In this document: piece by piece, positions 1 to 7,338 of the stretch | Layout of the letters: each line of letters starts with the position of its first letter | Position numbering within the stretch: position 1 is the first letter of the stretch | Assembly (NCBI GenBank): GCA_947170265.1 | Contig: CAMVSV010000012.1 | Coordinates: forward strand, 1 to 64,000 | DNA: 64,000 nucleotides | Direction of reading: 5' to 3' | Source of the DNA: an uncultured Prevotella sp. | GTDB taxonomy: Bacteria; Bacteroidota; Bacteroidia; Bacteroidales; Bacteroidaceae | Notes under the pieces: model-generated | What the model was told of the DNA's origin: nothing | Seen by the model: only the letters and a program-made list of their open reading frames with translations | Database searches by the model: none | Position numbers and translations under genes: made by a program

Positions 1-170
1 ACAATCTGACATTTAAGACATTGCAATCTTTCTACCGCTCATGATTACAAATCCTAATATTCATGGGAGCAGGATTGCAAATCCTGCTCAACCCTCCTTG
101 AGCAAAACGCACTCAACGCAAATCCAGCTCAACTATCCTGCTCAGCTGCTCAACGTTCGTTTCTGGGGTA

Positions 171-416
171 CTATATATAAATAAGGTGTAACGAGCTGTT
201 ATGAGCAAGCTACACCTGCAACGTAGAACGCGACGGGGACTATATATAGATAAGGTGTAAGAAGCTGTTATGAGCAAGCTACACCTGCAACGTAGAACGC
301 GACGGGGACTATATATAAATAAGGTGTAACGAGCTGTTGTGAGCGAGCTACCTCTGCAACGTAGAACGCGACGGGGACTATACATAAATAAGGTGTAAGA
401 AGCTGTTATGAGCAAG
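171..416. repeat. 69-bp tandem repeat, about 3.6 copies
   Basis: The string ATAAGGTGTA recurs at 181, 250, 319 and 388, exactly 69 bp apart, and the units differ by only a few bases. Because 69 is a multiple of three, the minus strand stays open and reads as a 23-residue peptide repeat. I consider that a by-product of the period, not a gene. The array lies just upstream of the argR promoter. No inverted repeat or spacer structure of the CRISPR kind is present. Confidence 0.9.
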
Positions 417-464
417 GGGATTATGGAAGAATATAAAAAAATATGCAAAAATAGATAAGAAAAA

Positions 465-495
465 TTGCATAATATACAAGAATTTTATACTTTTG
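465..495 (+). promoter_or_regulatory. argR promoter (Bacteroidetes type)
   Basis: TTG at 465-467 is followed after 20 bp by TACTTTTG at 488-495, matching the TTG / TAnnTTTG arrangement of the Bacteroidetes primary sigma factor. Transcription should start near 500. This argues against any argR start codon upstream of 525. Confidence 0.7.
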
Positions 496-520
496 CACAC
501 CAATTTTGCATAAATATACA
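466..520. promoter_or_regulatory. candidate pair of ArgR operator boxes
   Basis: Two similar imperfect palindromes, TGCATAATATACA at 466-478 and TGCATAAATATACA at 507-520, begin 41 bp apart, about four helical turns. Both resemble the TGnATwwwwATnCA form of ARG boxes. One overlaps the -33 element and the other lies at the expected transcription start. That placement suits autorepression of the argR operon. The assignment is by resemblance only. Confidence 0.45.
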
Positions 521-524
521 GACG

Positions 525-1001
525 ATGAAGATAAAGAACAGTAGATTAGAGACTCTCAGAATGCTTATTTCGAGCAAGGAGCTATGCTCGCAGGAAGAGG
601 TTCTGAGTGCTCTGAAGGAAGAAGGCTTCAAGCTCACGCAGGCTACGCTGAGCCGAGACTTGAAACAACTGAAGGTAGCCAAGGCGGCAAGCATGAACGG
701 TAAATATTTCTATGTGCTTCCCAACAACACGATGTATCGTCGTGTGACTACCCCCAAGGCAGCTCGTGAGATGTTGCTCTCGTCGGGTTTCCTGTCGATA
801 AACTTCACAGGTCAGCTGGGAGTGATAAAGACCCGTCCGGGCTATGCCAGCTCAATAGCCTACAACATTGACAGCAGCAACATGGAAAGTGTGCTGGGCA
901 CCATAGCCGGCGACGACACCATCTTCATAGCCGTGAAGGAAGGTGTCAGACATGAGGATGTGATAGACGAGCTCAGCGAGGTTATCCCCGACATAAGATA
1001 A
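525..1001 (+). CDS. argR: arginine repressor ArgR
   Basis: Predicted 158-residue transcription regulator of arginine biosynthesis, the usual length for ArgR. The N-terminal part (about residues 1-70) is a winged helix-turn-helix, with the typical TQATLSRDLKQL segment. The C-terminal part (about 80-155) is the arginine-binding oligomerization domain, with the GxIAGDDTIFIA segment that contains the ligand-contacting Asp pair. I chose ATG 525 because the frame opens earlier only through a TTG at 465 that lies inside the promoter. It is the first gene of an argR-GNAT-argG-argC operon and probably controls this operon and perhaps argD. Two operator-like boxes overlap its promoter. Confidence 0.93.
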   Translation: MKIKNSRLETLRMLISSKELCSQEEVLSALKEEGFKLTQATLSRDLKQLKVAKAASMNGKYFYVLPNNTMYRRVTTPKAAREMLLSSGFLSINFTGQLGVIKTRPGYASSIAYNIDSSNMESVLGTIAGDDTIFIAVKEGVRHEDVIDELSEVIPDIR

Positions 1002-1053
1002 AAGAAAGAAACGGCATTTAAGAAAATAAAAATCAACGAAATACAAAAGCAAT

Positions 1054-1656
1054 ATGGAACAGGAATTGAAAGTGATGGTAGCCGATCAGTCACATGAGAA
1101 ATACATAGACACCATACTGACCACGATTGAAGAGGCTGCCAAGGTGCGTGGCACCGGCATTGCCAAGCGTTCACCCGAATATGTTGCCACGAAGATGCGC
1201 GAAGCCAAGGCTGTGATAGCCCTTGAGGGCGACCGTTTTGCCGGCTTCAGCTACATTGAGACCTGGGGCAACAAGCACTATGTCACCACGAGCGGTCTGA
1301 TAGTACACCCCGACTTCCGTGGCCGCGGACTGGCAAAGCGCATAAAAGACCTGACGTTCACACTGGCACGCACCCGTTGGCCGCACGCTAAGATATTCTC
1401 TCTTACCAGCGGTGCCGCAGTGATGAAGATGAACACCTCTCTGGGCTACAAGCCCGTGACCTTTGCCGACCTCACCGACGACGAGTCGTTCTGGCGCGGC
1501 TGCGAGGGTTGCATCAACGTTGACGTGCTGAAGCGCACCGGCAGGAAATACTGCATCTGCACCGCCATGCTTTTCGACCCCGAGGAGCATCTGCCGGTGA
1601 AATTGCCCGAGGATGTGCTCGAACGCATAGCCAAGCTTGACGGCAAGAACATGTAA
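1054..1656 (+). CDS. GNAT-family N-acyltransferase, candidate N-succinylglutamate synthase
   Basis: A 200-residue GNAT acyltransferase. The acyl-CoA binding signature is visible as VHPDFRGRGLAKRIKD near residues 87-102. The gene sits between argR and argG with short gaps. Bacteroidetes make arginine through N-succinylated intermediates and lack a classical argA, and I recall that the gene in the same position in B. thetaiotaomicron has been proposed to acylate glutamate. A role as the first committed enzyme of arginine synthesis is therefore a context-based inference. The C-terminal part holds several cysteines (CEGC, CIC) that could bind metal or be structural. The family is certain, the substrate is not. 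Confidence 0.8.
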   Translation: MEQELKVMVADQSHEKYIDTILTTIEEAAKVRGTGIAKRSPEYVATKMREAKAVIALEGDRFAGFSYIETWGNKHYVTTSGLIVHPDFRGRGLAKRIKDLTFTLARTRWPHAKIFSLTSGAAVMKMNTSLGYKPVTFADLTDDESFWRGCEGCINVDVLKRTGRKYCICTAMLFDPEEHLPVKLPEDVLERIAKLDGKNM

Positions 1657-1687
1657 AATCAAGAAGATAACAATAAAATATATAGAT

Positions 1688-2893
1688 ATGGAACAGAAGA
1701 AGAAAGTGGTAGTGGCTTTCAGCGGTGGTCTTGACACGAGCTACACCGTTATGAAACTTGCAAAGGAAGGTTATGAGGTTCACGCAGCATGCGCCAACAC
1801 CGGAGGCTTCAGCCCCGAACAGCTCAAAACCAACGAAGAGAACGCTTATAAGCTCGGCGCAACGAAATATGTGACCTTGGACGTTACACACGAATACTAC
1901 GAGAAGTCGCTCAAATACATGATCTACGGCAATGTGCTGAGAAACAACTGCTACCCCATCTCAGTATCATCGGAGCGCATCTTCCAAGCCATAGCCATAG
2001 CACGCTATGCCAACGAGATTGGCGCTGACGCCATAGCCCACGGCTCCACAGGTGCCGGCAACGACCAGATACGTTTCGACATGACCTTCCTGGTGATGGC
2101 ACCGGGCGTGGAAATCATCACCCTCACCCGCGACAAGAAGCTCACCCGCAAGGAAGAGGTGGACTATCTTAACGAGAACGGCTACTATGCCGACTTCACC
2201 AAGCTGAAATACTCTTACAACGTGGGACTGTGGGGCACGAGCATCTGCGGCGGCGAGCTCCTCGACCCCACACAGGGTCTGCCCGAGGAAGCCTATCTGA
2301 AGCATGTCACTGCCGAGTCACCCGAAGCCGAGCTGCGCATCACCTTTGAGAAAGGCGAGATTGTGGCAGTGAACGGTGAGGCGTTCACAGACAAGGTGAA
2401 AGCCATACAGAAGATTGAGGAGATTGGAGCAAGCTATGCCATCGGTCGTGACTGCAATGTGGGCGACACCATCATTGGCATCAAGGGCCGTGTAGGCTTT
2501 GAGGCAGCAGCACCGAAGCTCATCATCGAGGCTCACCGTCTGCTTGAGAAGTCAACACTCTCGAAGTGGCAGCAGTACTGGAAAGACCAGGTGGCAAACT
2601 GGTATGGCATGTTCCTGCACGAGAGCCAGTATCTCGAGCCAGTGATGCCAGACATCGAAGCCATGCTCACCTCGAGCCAGCGCAACGTGAACGGCACCGC
2701 CATCCTGAAACTCCGTGCCTACGGCTTCGAGACCGTGGGTATAGACTCCAACGACGACCTCACCAAGTCGAAGCTCGGCGAGTATGGCGAGACACAGACC
2801 GGCTGGACATCGGACGAGGCAAAAGGCTTCATCAAGGTCAGCTCCACGCCACTGCGCGTATATTACGGCATACATAAAGACGAGAAGAGATGA
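1688..2893 (+). CDS. argG: argininosuccinate synthase
   Basis: A 401-residue enzyme joining citrulline and aspartate with ATP cleavage, the penultimate step of arginine synthesis. The ATP-pyrophosphatase P-loop AFSGGLDTSY lies near the N-terminus and the frame covers the full family length. I chose ATG 1688, which places MEQKKKVVVAFSGGLD at the start. The frame is open back to 1637 inside the GNAT gene, but that extension has no family resemblance. The stop codon overlaps the argC start in an ATGA, indicating translational coupling. Confidence 0.95.
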   Translation: MEQKKKVVVAFSGGLDTSYTVMKLAKEGYEVHAACANTGGFSPEQLKTNEENAYKLGATKYVTLDVTHEYYEKSLKYMIYGNVLRNNCYPISVSSERIFQAIAIARYANEIGADAIAHGSTGAGNDQIRFDMTFLVMAPGVEIITLTRDKKLTRKEEVDYLNENGYYADFTKLKYSYNVGLWGTSICGGELLDPTQGLPEEAYLKHVTAESPEAELRITFEKGEIVAVNGEAFTDKVKAIQKIEEIGASYAIGRDCNVGDTIIGIKGRVGFEAAAPKLIIEAHRLLEKSTLSKWQQYWKDQVANWYGMFLHESQYLEPVMPDIEAMLTSSQRNVNGTAILKLRAYGFETVGIDSNDDLTKSKLGEYGETQTGWTSDEAKGFIKVSSTPLRVYYGIHKDEKR

Positions 2894-3894
2894 TAAAGGT
2901 AGGAATACTCGGTGCCGCCGGCTATACCGGCGGCGAACTGATAAGGGTGCTGCTCAGCCACCCCGAGGCAGAGATAGTGTTTGCCAACTCCGAGAGCAAT
3001 GCCGGCAACCTCGTGAGCGACGTTCATGAGGGTCTCGTGGGCGACACTGACCTGCGTTTCAGCAGCGAGATGCCCTTTGAGAAAGTCGACGTGGTGTTTT
3101 TCTGCTTCGGACACGGTAAAAGTAGGGAGTTTCTTCAAAAACACGCCATTCCATCGAATGTAAAGATAATAGACCTGGCACAAGACTTCCGCATCAAAGG
3201 CGACCACGACTATGTATACGGCTTGCCCGAGATACACATGGACGCAATAAAGGAAGCGCAGCACCTTGCCAACCCTGGATGCTTCGCCACCGCCATACAG
3301 CTCGCCCTGCTGCCAGCCGCAAAGATGGGTCTCATTGGTGATGATGTCGCAGTGAACGGCATCACCGGCTCCACCGGAGCGGGACAGAAGCCCGGTGCCA
3401 CCACCCATTTCTCATGGAGAAACAACAACATGAGCACTTACAAGCTCTTCACCCACCAACACCTGCATGAGATATGCCAGAGCCTCAACGAGGTGCGCCC
3501 GGCATCGAGCCTCGTAATAACATCGCCGATAGCAGAGAGTCAGGAAGGAGCCATGATAGACTTCATACCCTACCGTGGCGACTTCGCCCGTGGAATATTC
3601 GTCACGGCAGTGATAAAGACAGAGAGAAATGCCGATGAAATCGTGGAATACTACAAGGATTTCTATGAAACGGCAGCGTTCACACACTATACCGACAATG
3701 CCCCTGACATGAAACAGGTGGTGAACACCAACAAGTGTCTCGTGCACTGTGAGAAAGTAGGAAAGAAGCTCATAGTCACATCCTGCATAGACAACCTGCT
3801 GAAGGGTGCCGTGGGACAAGCCGTACAGAACATGAACATAATGTTCGGCATCAATGAGGATGCAGGCTTGAAGCTCAAAGCCTCAGCATTCTGA
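2890..3894 (+). CDS. argC: N-acetyl/N-succinyl-gamma-glutamyl-phosphate reductase
   Basis: A 334-residue NADPH-dependent reductase making the glutamate semialdehyde derivative in arginine synthesis. The Rossmann motif GAAGYTGGELIR lies at residues 8-19. The catalytic cysteine is in NPGCFAT near residue 136. The gene overlaps argG by four bases and ends 31 bp before a strong terminator. In Bacteroides I expect argD next, but here a glycan utilization block of about 41 kb follows. Confidence 0.95.
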   Translation: MIKVGILGAAGYTGGELIRVLLSHPEAEIVFANSESNAGNLVSDVHEGLVGDTDLRFSSEMPFEKVDVVFFCFGHGKSREFLQKHAIPSNVKIIDLAQDFRIKGDHDYVYGLPEIHMDAIKEAQHLANPGCFATAIQLALLPAAKMGLIGDDVAVNGITGSTGAGQKPGATTHFSWRNNNMSTYKLFTHQHLHEICQSLNEVRPASSLVITSPIAESQEGAMIDFIPYRGDFARGIFVTAVIKTERNADEIVEYYKDFYETAAFTHYTDNAPDMKQVVNTNKCLVHCEKVGKKLIVTSCIDNLLKGAVGQAVQNMNIMFGINEDAGLKLKASAF

Positions 3895-3925
3895 CGACAG
3901 TCGGAAGCGACGACAAACAAAAACA

Positions 3926-3970
3926 AAAAAAGTGAAAGACCGGCATTGCTGCATGGTCTTTCACTTTTTT
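3926..3970. terminator. terminator of the argR-argC operon
   Basis: A perfect 16-bp stem (3926-3941 with 3955-3970) with A-rich and T-rich ends, so it can act in both directions. It closes the first arginine operon on the plus strand and also lies downstream of the minus-strand small gene at 4027. Confidence 0.9.
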
Positions 3971-4026
3971 GATATGTTATCCCTTTACAATTATCATGAG
4001 TCAGGGACGTAAGTCAATGATGTCTG

Positions 4027-4272
4027 TCACTTTCGGAAGGAGCAGCTTCCCCAAGAGTCGCTGTCATCGTCGTCGTCCCAAAGATTTAGCTGTTTTGTCT
4101 CCTTGGCGAGCGATCCTCCATATTCATCATCATCCCATGGGTCGGGGTTTACCACTCCTGTTTCATCCCTTTCAAACGAGTATTCGATGAGAAGGCTTTG
4201 TTGCGGCAAGAAAAGCTCGCAGTCAGGCCTTCTGTATTCCTTTTGTTTACTTCCTGATAAATTTCTTTCCAT
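4027..4272 (-). CDS. small acidic protein with LWDD-type tail, GH30-linked
   Basis: An 81-residue protein with no recognized domain. Near the N-terminus it carries KEYRRPDCEL, and it ends in an Asp-rich stretch with DPWDDDEYGG and LNLWDDDDD. Two other small genes in the window (12849 and 29516) show the same plan: an early KxYxxPxx[DE] motif and an LW-acidic tail. The ATG at 4272 overlaps the end of the upstream GH30 gene by 26 bp in another frame, so the two are probably translationally coupled. No signal peptide is visible. The function is unknown. Repeated placement beside secreted modular proteins suggests a role connected to them. Confidence 0.6.
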   Translation of the reverse strand: MERNLSGSKQKEYRRPDCELFLPQQSLLIEYSFERDETGVVNPDPWDDDEYGGSLAKETKQLNLWDDDDDSDSWGSCSFRK

Positions 4273-7039
4273 TACTGATATACAAGCCTGGCTGTGATGG
4301 GTTGTCAACCCTCACTCCCTGAAGGGTGTAGATGCCTTTAGCGGCACGGGCAGTGTTCAGCTCGGCTATTCCTGTTACATAATTAAACGACATTACCACA
4401 ACCTTGCTGTAAGCCTCCTCGTCCCAGTCACCGTCGTCAACACTCTTGGTATAGTCGTCGGTGTCGTTGGCATCGAGGCTCAGATAAGCCCTGTTCTCCC
4501 CACTCCAGCCCTCGGCGGTACGCCAGAAGCCGAGTTTGAAGGGGTCGGTTGTATTGTCTCTGTGGTATGCGAACATATAGTTTCTCTTCACTATGGTACC
4601 ATCCTCGATTACCGATGGAGCTATGAGTGTGCTCTCCACCGTGGGCACCAGCAGGTTTCTGCTGCTGTAGCCTGCCGTGGGGTCTGCATATTCGTCAAGG
4701 ATGAAGAAGCTGCCGTCGTTGGTACCGAGTATGACACCCGTATTGGCAGGAATGAAGTCTATCTTCCTGAGATAAGCCACTCCGTTCTCGTATTTCCTCA
4801 CGACGTAGGCATCAACGCCGTTGGGCAGCTGCCACGCCCTGTCAGAGCTGAAGGTGCGCAGATAGGTGTAAGGAAGGTCGCCCTCCATGTTTGTGGGCAG
4901 CGCCTTGAAAGTCAAGCTGCTTTGAGAGTCGTCGGCAACGATGAGTTCAGCATTGTTGAAGCCATTGCGGCAGTCCAAGATAAACGTATATTTCTTTCCG
5001 TATTCGAGAGTGGAATTGCTGTATATGTTTCCATTGTCGTGACCGTTGGAGCCCGTACCTATCCCGAAGTTACTGTCGCTGGTAGATATTTTATGTGTCG
5101 TTCCGTCAGGAGTGAACTCAGTGCCCCACCCCGCCTGTCCGAAGAACTTGAAGTTCACATCAGAGGCGTTGAGCTGCTGTCCGGCAGTGAGAGAAAGCTG
5201 ATAGATGTCCTTGCTTGTCTGCGACATGGCGAGGGCATGATCAGCGTCAGACCACCAGTTCTGTCCGTTCCACAGATAAAGCGGCTTGCCCACGCCTTCG
5301 CTACCAATAACCCAGATGCCTCCATCGCTGATAGTGGCTGGTGCATCATCGGCAACGGGATAGACGCGTAAGCATCCCTGGTTGAAGTCGGCAATGACCT
5401 TGTAGGTTCCCGTCAGCGCCTGGAAACGGTAGGAGCCGTCGGTAGAGGCAAGGAAGAAGTCACCGTCGGAGAACCAACCGGTTTTTTTGAATTCCTGTCG
5501 ACCACCTAAAGTATATTTCTTACCCTGCTCAAGTGTTCCGGTGTAGGAGTATACGCCGTCTTTCTCGTAGGTCATGGCTTGAGAGTTGAATGTCGGCGTG
5601 GGGTTGTTGAACCGGCACGACACGACACCTCTCGCCGGCACCGGCACCGTTATCAGATGGCTACCGTCGCTCACCTTCACGCTGAGGTCGCTTGAGTTCT
5701 CGTTGCAGAACACTATAGCGAGCGAGCCATCGGGGTTCTTGAATGCCGCATAGCTGAGGTTGTTGGTCCACCATCCTTCGGTGTCTATTCGCTTTGCTCC
5801 CGGCTTTACGGCAAAAGACATGTGCGCCATGATATAATAGTGAGAGTTGAGGGTATAGCTCTTGTAGTCGTTGGCAACGTCAACGGCACCGAAGCATGTC
5901 TGGCAGCCGCCGTCAAGGTTAGGGCCACGGTTCATGTCGAGCATGAAGTTCCACACCACAGCAGCACGGCAATGGTTCAGAGCCGTGCTTATAGCCACAT
6001 TCTTCATATTGTCCATGAGACTGGAGTCAAGGTTACGTCCTTCGTTCCATGTGCCTATGGATGCTTCCGAGAAGATGAGCTCCTTGTTGGTGTTCTGCCA
6101 GTGTATGTCGTTAAGTTCGGAGGGATCGCCGCCGTAGTTGTGGTAGGCAGCTCCCACAACAAGTTCCGAGCCTTCAAACTGTCCGAGCTCGTTATACACC
6201 TTTATGGGATAGTCGTTCTGGTCAGACTGTCCGTCATAGTTGTAGTTATGGTCGAAGAGGTAAATCTTTGTGTTGATGCTTTCATTATGGAATGTCTGTG
6301 CGAGCACCTTCACGAAGGCAGCCTCCTCCTTCCACGGCATATAGAGCGAGGCACAGTTGCCTTGGTTGAGCGGTTCGTTCTGTGGTGTGACGGCATAGAT
6401 ATTGATGCCTTCTGCCTTCATGGCGTTGATGAACTTCACGAAATACTCAGCGTAGTCATCGTAGTAGTCGGGATTGAGGTGTCCGCTTGTCCATGAATCA
6501 TAGGCATTCTTGGTGTTGATGTTGTCAACCTTCATCCATTTCGGACATGTCCATGGCGATGCAATGATTTTCAGGTTGGGGTTGATGGCGAGAATTTCCT
6601 TGAGAATGGGTATCACATAGTTGGTCTCGTCGGAGTGAAAACGGAAATTCTGCAACCCTCGTGTGTCGCAGAGTGAGTATTCCGTGCTCGAGAAGTCGCT
6701 GCAACCAATGGATATGCGTGCATAGCTCACTCCATAGCCGGCACCCGGCGAATAGGTTTTCTTCAGGAGTGAGTGTCTGAGTGCCTTGTCCATTTTCAGC
6801 AGGTTGTAGCATGAGCTGTAGGTAATGGCATAGCCATATCCGTCAATGCTTTGGTTTTCCTTGTCCGGCTTGAGCACTATGGCATCGGTGGTGCTGGAGT
6901 TTGTCTCTATTGCCACATCAGTGCGTGCAAGGTCTTGGTTTCTTGAACCTGTGGTTGTGAGAAGCTCGGCATACTGAGCCTTTGCTCCCAAGGCGGCAAG
7001 GAGAAGCAAGAGTGTTGCTTTTAATGATAGTTTTGACAT
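4247..7039 (-). CDS. secreted GH30 glycosidase with glycan-binding and C-terminal sorting modules
   Basis: A 930-residue secreted enzyme, probably an endo-beta-1,6-glucanase. A signal peptide covers residues 1-21. The GH30 domain (about 40-490) contains SPWTCPKWMK, the acid/base Glu222 in TPQNEPLN and the nucleophile Glu325 in LIFSEASIG. About residues 505-715 form a module with NFKFFGQAGWGTEF that is shared with the binding protein at 19212 and the leucine-rich protein at 9615. A further module (about 720-880) and a tail ending GLYISNGKKFIRK follow, the tail resembling type IX secretion sorting domains. Its catalytic domain closely resembles the lipoprotein GH30 at 17671. GH30 membership is certain. 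The substrate is inferred from the neighbourhood. Confidence 0.88.
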   Translation of the reverse strand: MSKLSLKATLLLLLAALGAKAQYAELLTTTGSRNQDLARTDVAIETNSSTTDAIVLKPDKENQSIDGYGYAITYSSCYNLLKMDKALRHSLLKKTYSPGAGYGVSYARISIGCSDFSSTEYSLCDTRGLQNFRFHSDETNYVIPILKEILAINPNLKIIASPWTCPKWMKVDNINTKNAYDSWTSGHLNPDYYDDYAEYFVKFINAMKAEGINIYAVTPQNEPLNQGNCASLYMPWKEEAAFVKVLAQTFHNESINTKIYLFDHNYNYDGQSDQNDYPIKVYNELGQFEGSELVVGAAYHNYGGDPSELNDIHWQNTNKELIFSEASIGTWNEGRNLDSSLMDNMKNVAISTALNHCRAAVVWNFMLDMNRGPNLDGGCQTCFGAVDVANDYKSYTLNSHYYIMAHMSFAVKPGAKRIDTEGWWTNNLSYAAFKNPDGSLAIVFCNENSSDLSVKVSDGSHLITVPVPARGVVSCRFNNPTPTFNSQAMTYEKDGVYSYTGTLEQGKKYTLGGRQEFKKTGWFSDGDFFLASTDGSYRFQALTGTYKVIADFNQGCLRVYPVADDAPATISDGGIWVIGSEGVGKPLYLWNGQNWWSDADHALAMSQTSKDIYQLSLTAGQQLNASDVNFKFFGQAGWGTEFTPDGTTHKISTSDSNFGIGTGSNGHDNGNIYSNSTLEYGKKYTFILDCRNGFNNAELIVADDSQSSLTFKALPTNMEGDLPYTYLRTFSSDRAWQLPNGVDAYVVRKYENGVAYLRKIDFIPANTGVILGTNDGSFFILDEYADPTAGYSSRNLLVPTVESTLIAPSVIEDGTIVKRNYMFAYHRDNTTDPFKLGFWRTAEGWSGENRAYLSLDANDTDDYTKSVDDGDWDEEAYSKVVVMSFNYVTGIAELNTARAAKGIYTLQGVRVDNPSQPGLYISNGKKFIRK

Positions 7040-7107
7040 AATGATTATAAAGTTTTAAGTTATTTGCAGCTGTCTCAGCGATTATTTGCTTCCCAGCTGT
7101 GATATTG

Positions 7108-7115
7108 CAAAGTTA
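7108..7115 (-). promoter_or_regulatory. putative -7 box of the GH30 gene
   Basis: On the minus strand this reads TAACTTTG, about 70 bp upstream of the GH30 start. No clear TTG at the right distance is visible, so the gene may depend on an activator. Confidence 0.4.
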
Positions 7116-7258
7116 TGTTTTTCCAGCGAAACAATGAAAGTCATCAAGGCTACATATGGACGGACACGACAAGGAGGATGCCATGGACTTAAGTAAACAA
7201 GGCTGATTAAGTTCTGCATGGATATTGCGTAGTTTCCCGATGAAATGGACTAAAAACA

Positions 7259-7302
7259 AAACAAACAGCGAGGGAAGAGTGGTCTTCCCTCGCTGCTTGT
7301 TT
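7259..7302 (-). terminator. terminator of the membrane regulator gene
   Basis: An almost perfect stem of about 20 bp around the loop GTGG, with an A-rich left flank that is a U-tract in the minus-strand RNA. It lies 37 bp beyond the stop codon of the regulator at 7339. Confidence 0.85.
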
Positions 7303-7338
7303 CTTCTCTTTAAAATATGTATTAGGTGGAGGACGGTG

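Noticed and set aside
113..448. A 111-codon minus-strand ORF with a 23-residue repeat
   Set aside because: It is the direct translation of the 69-bp tandem repeat. It has no promoter, no signal and no family resemblance, and its open state follows from the period being divisible by three.
1171..1737. Long antisense ORFs opposite real genes (for example 1171-1737, 5822-6496, 45623-46582, 48485-49342, 53555-54574)
   Set aside because: They lie opposite well-supported genes and have biased composition rich in His, Val and Cys typical of reverse-strand shadows.
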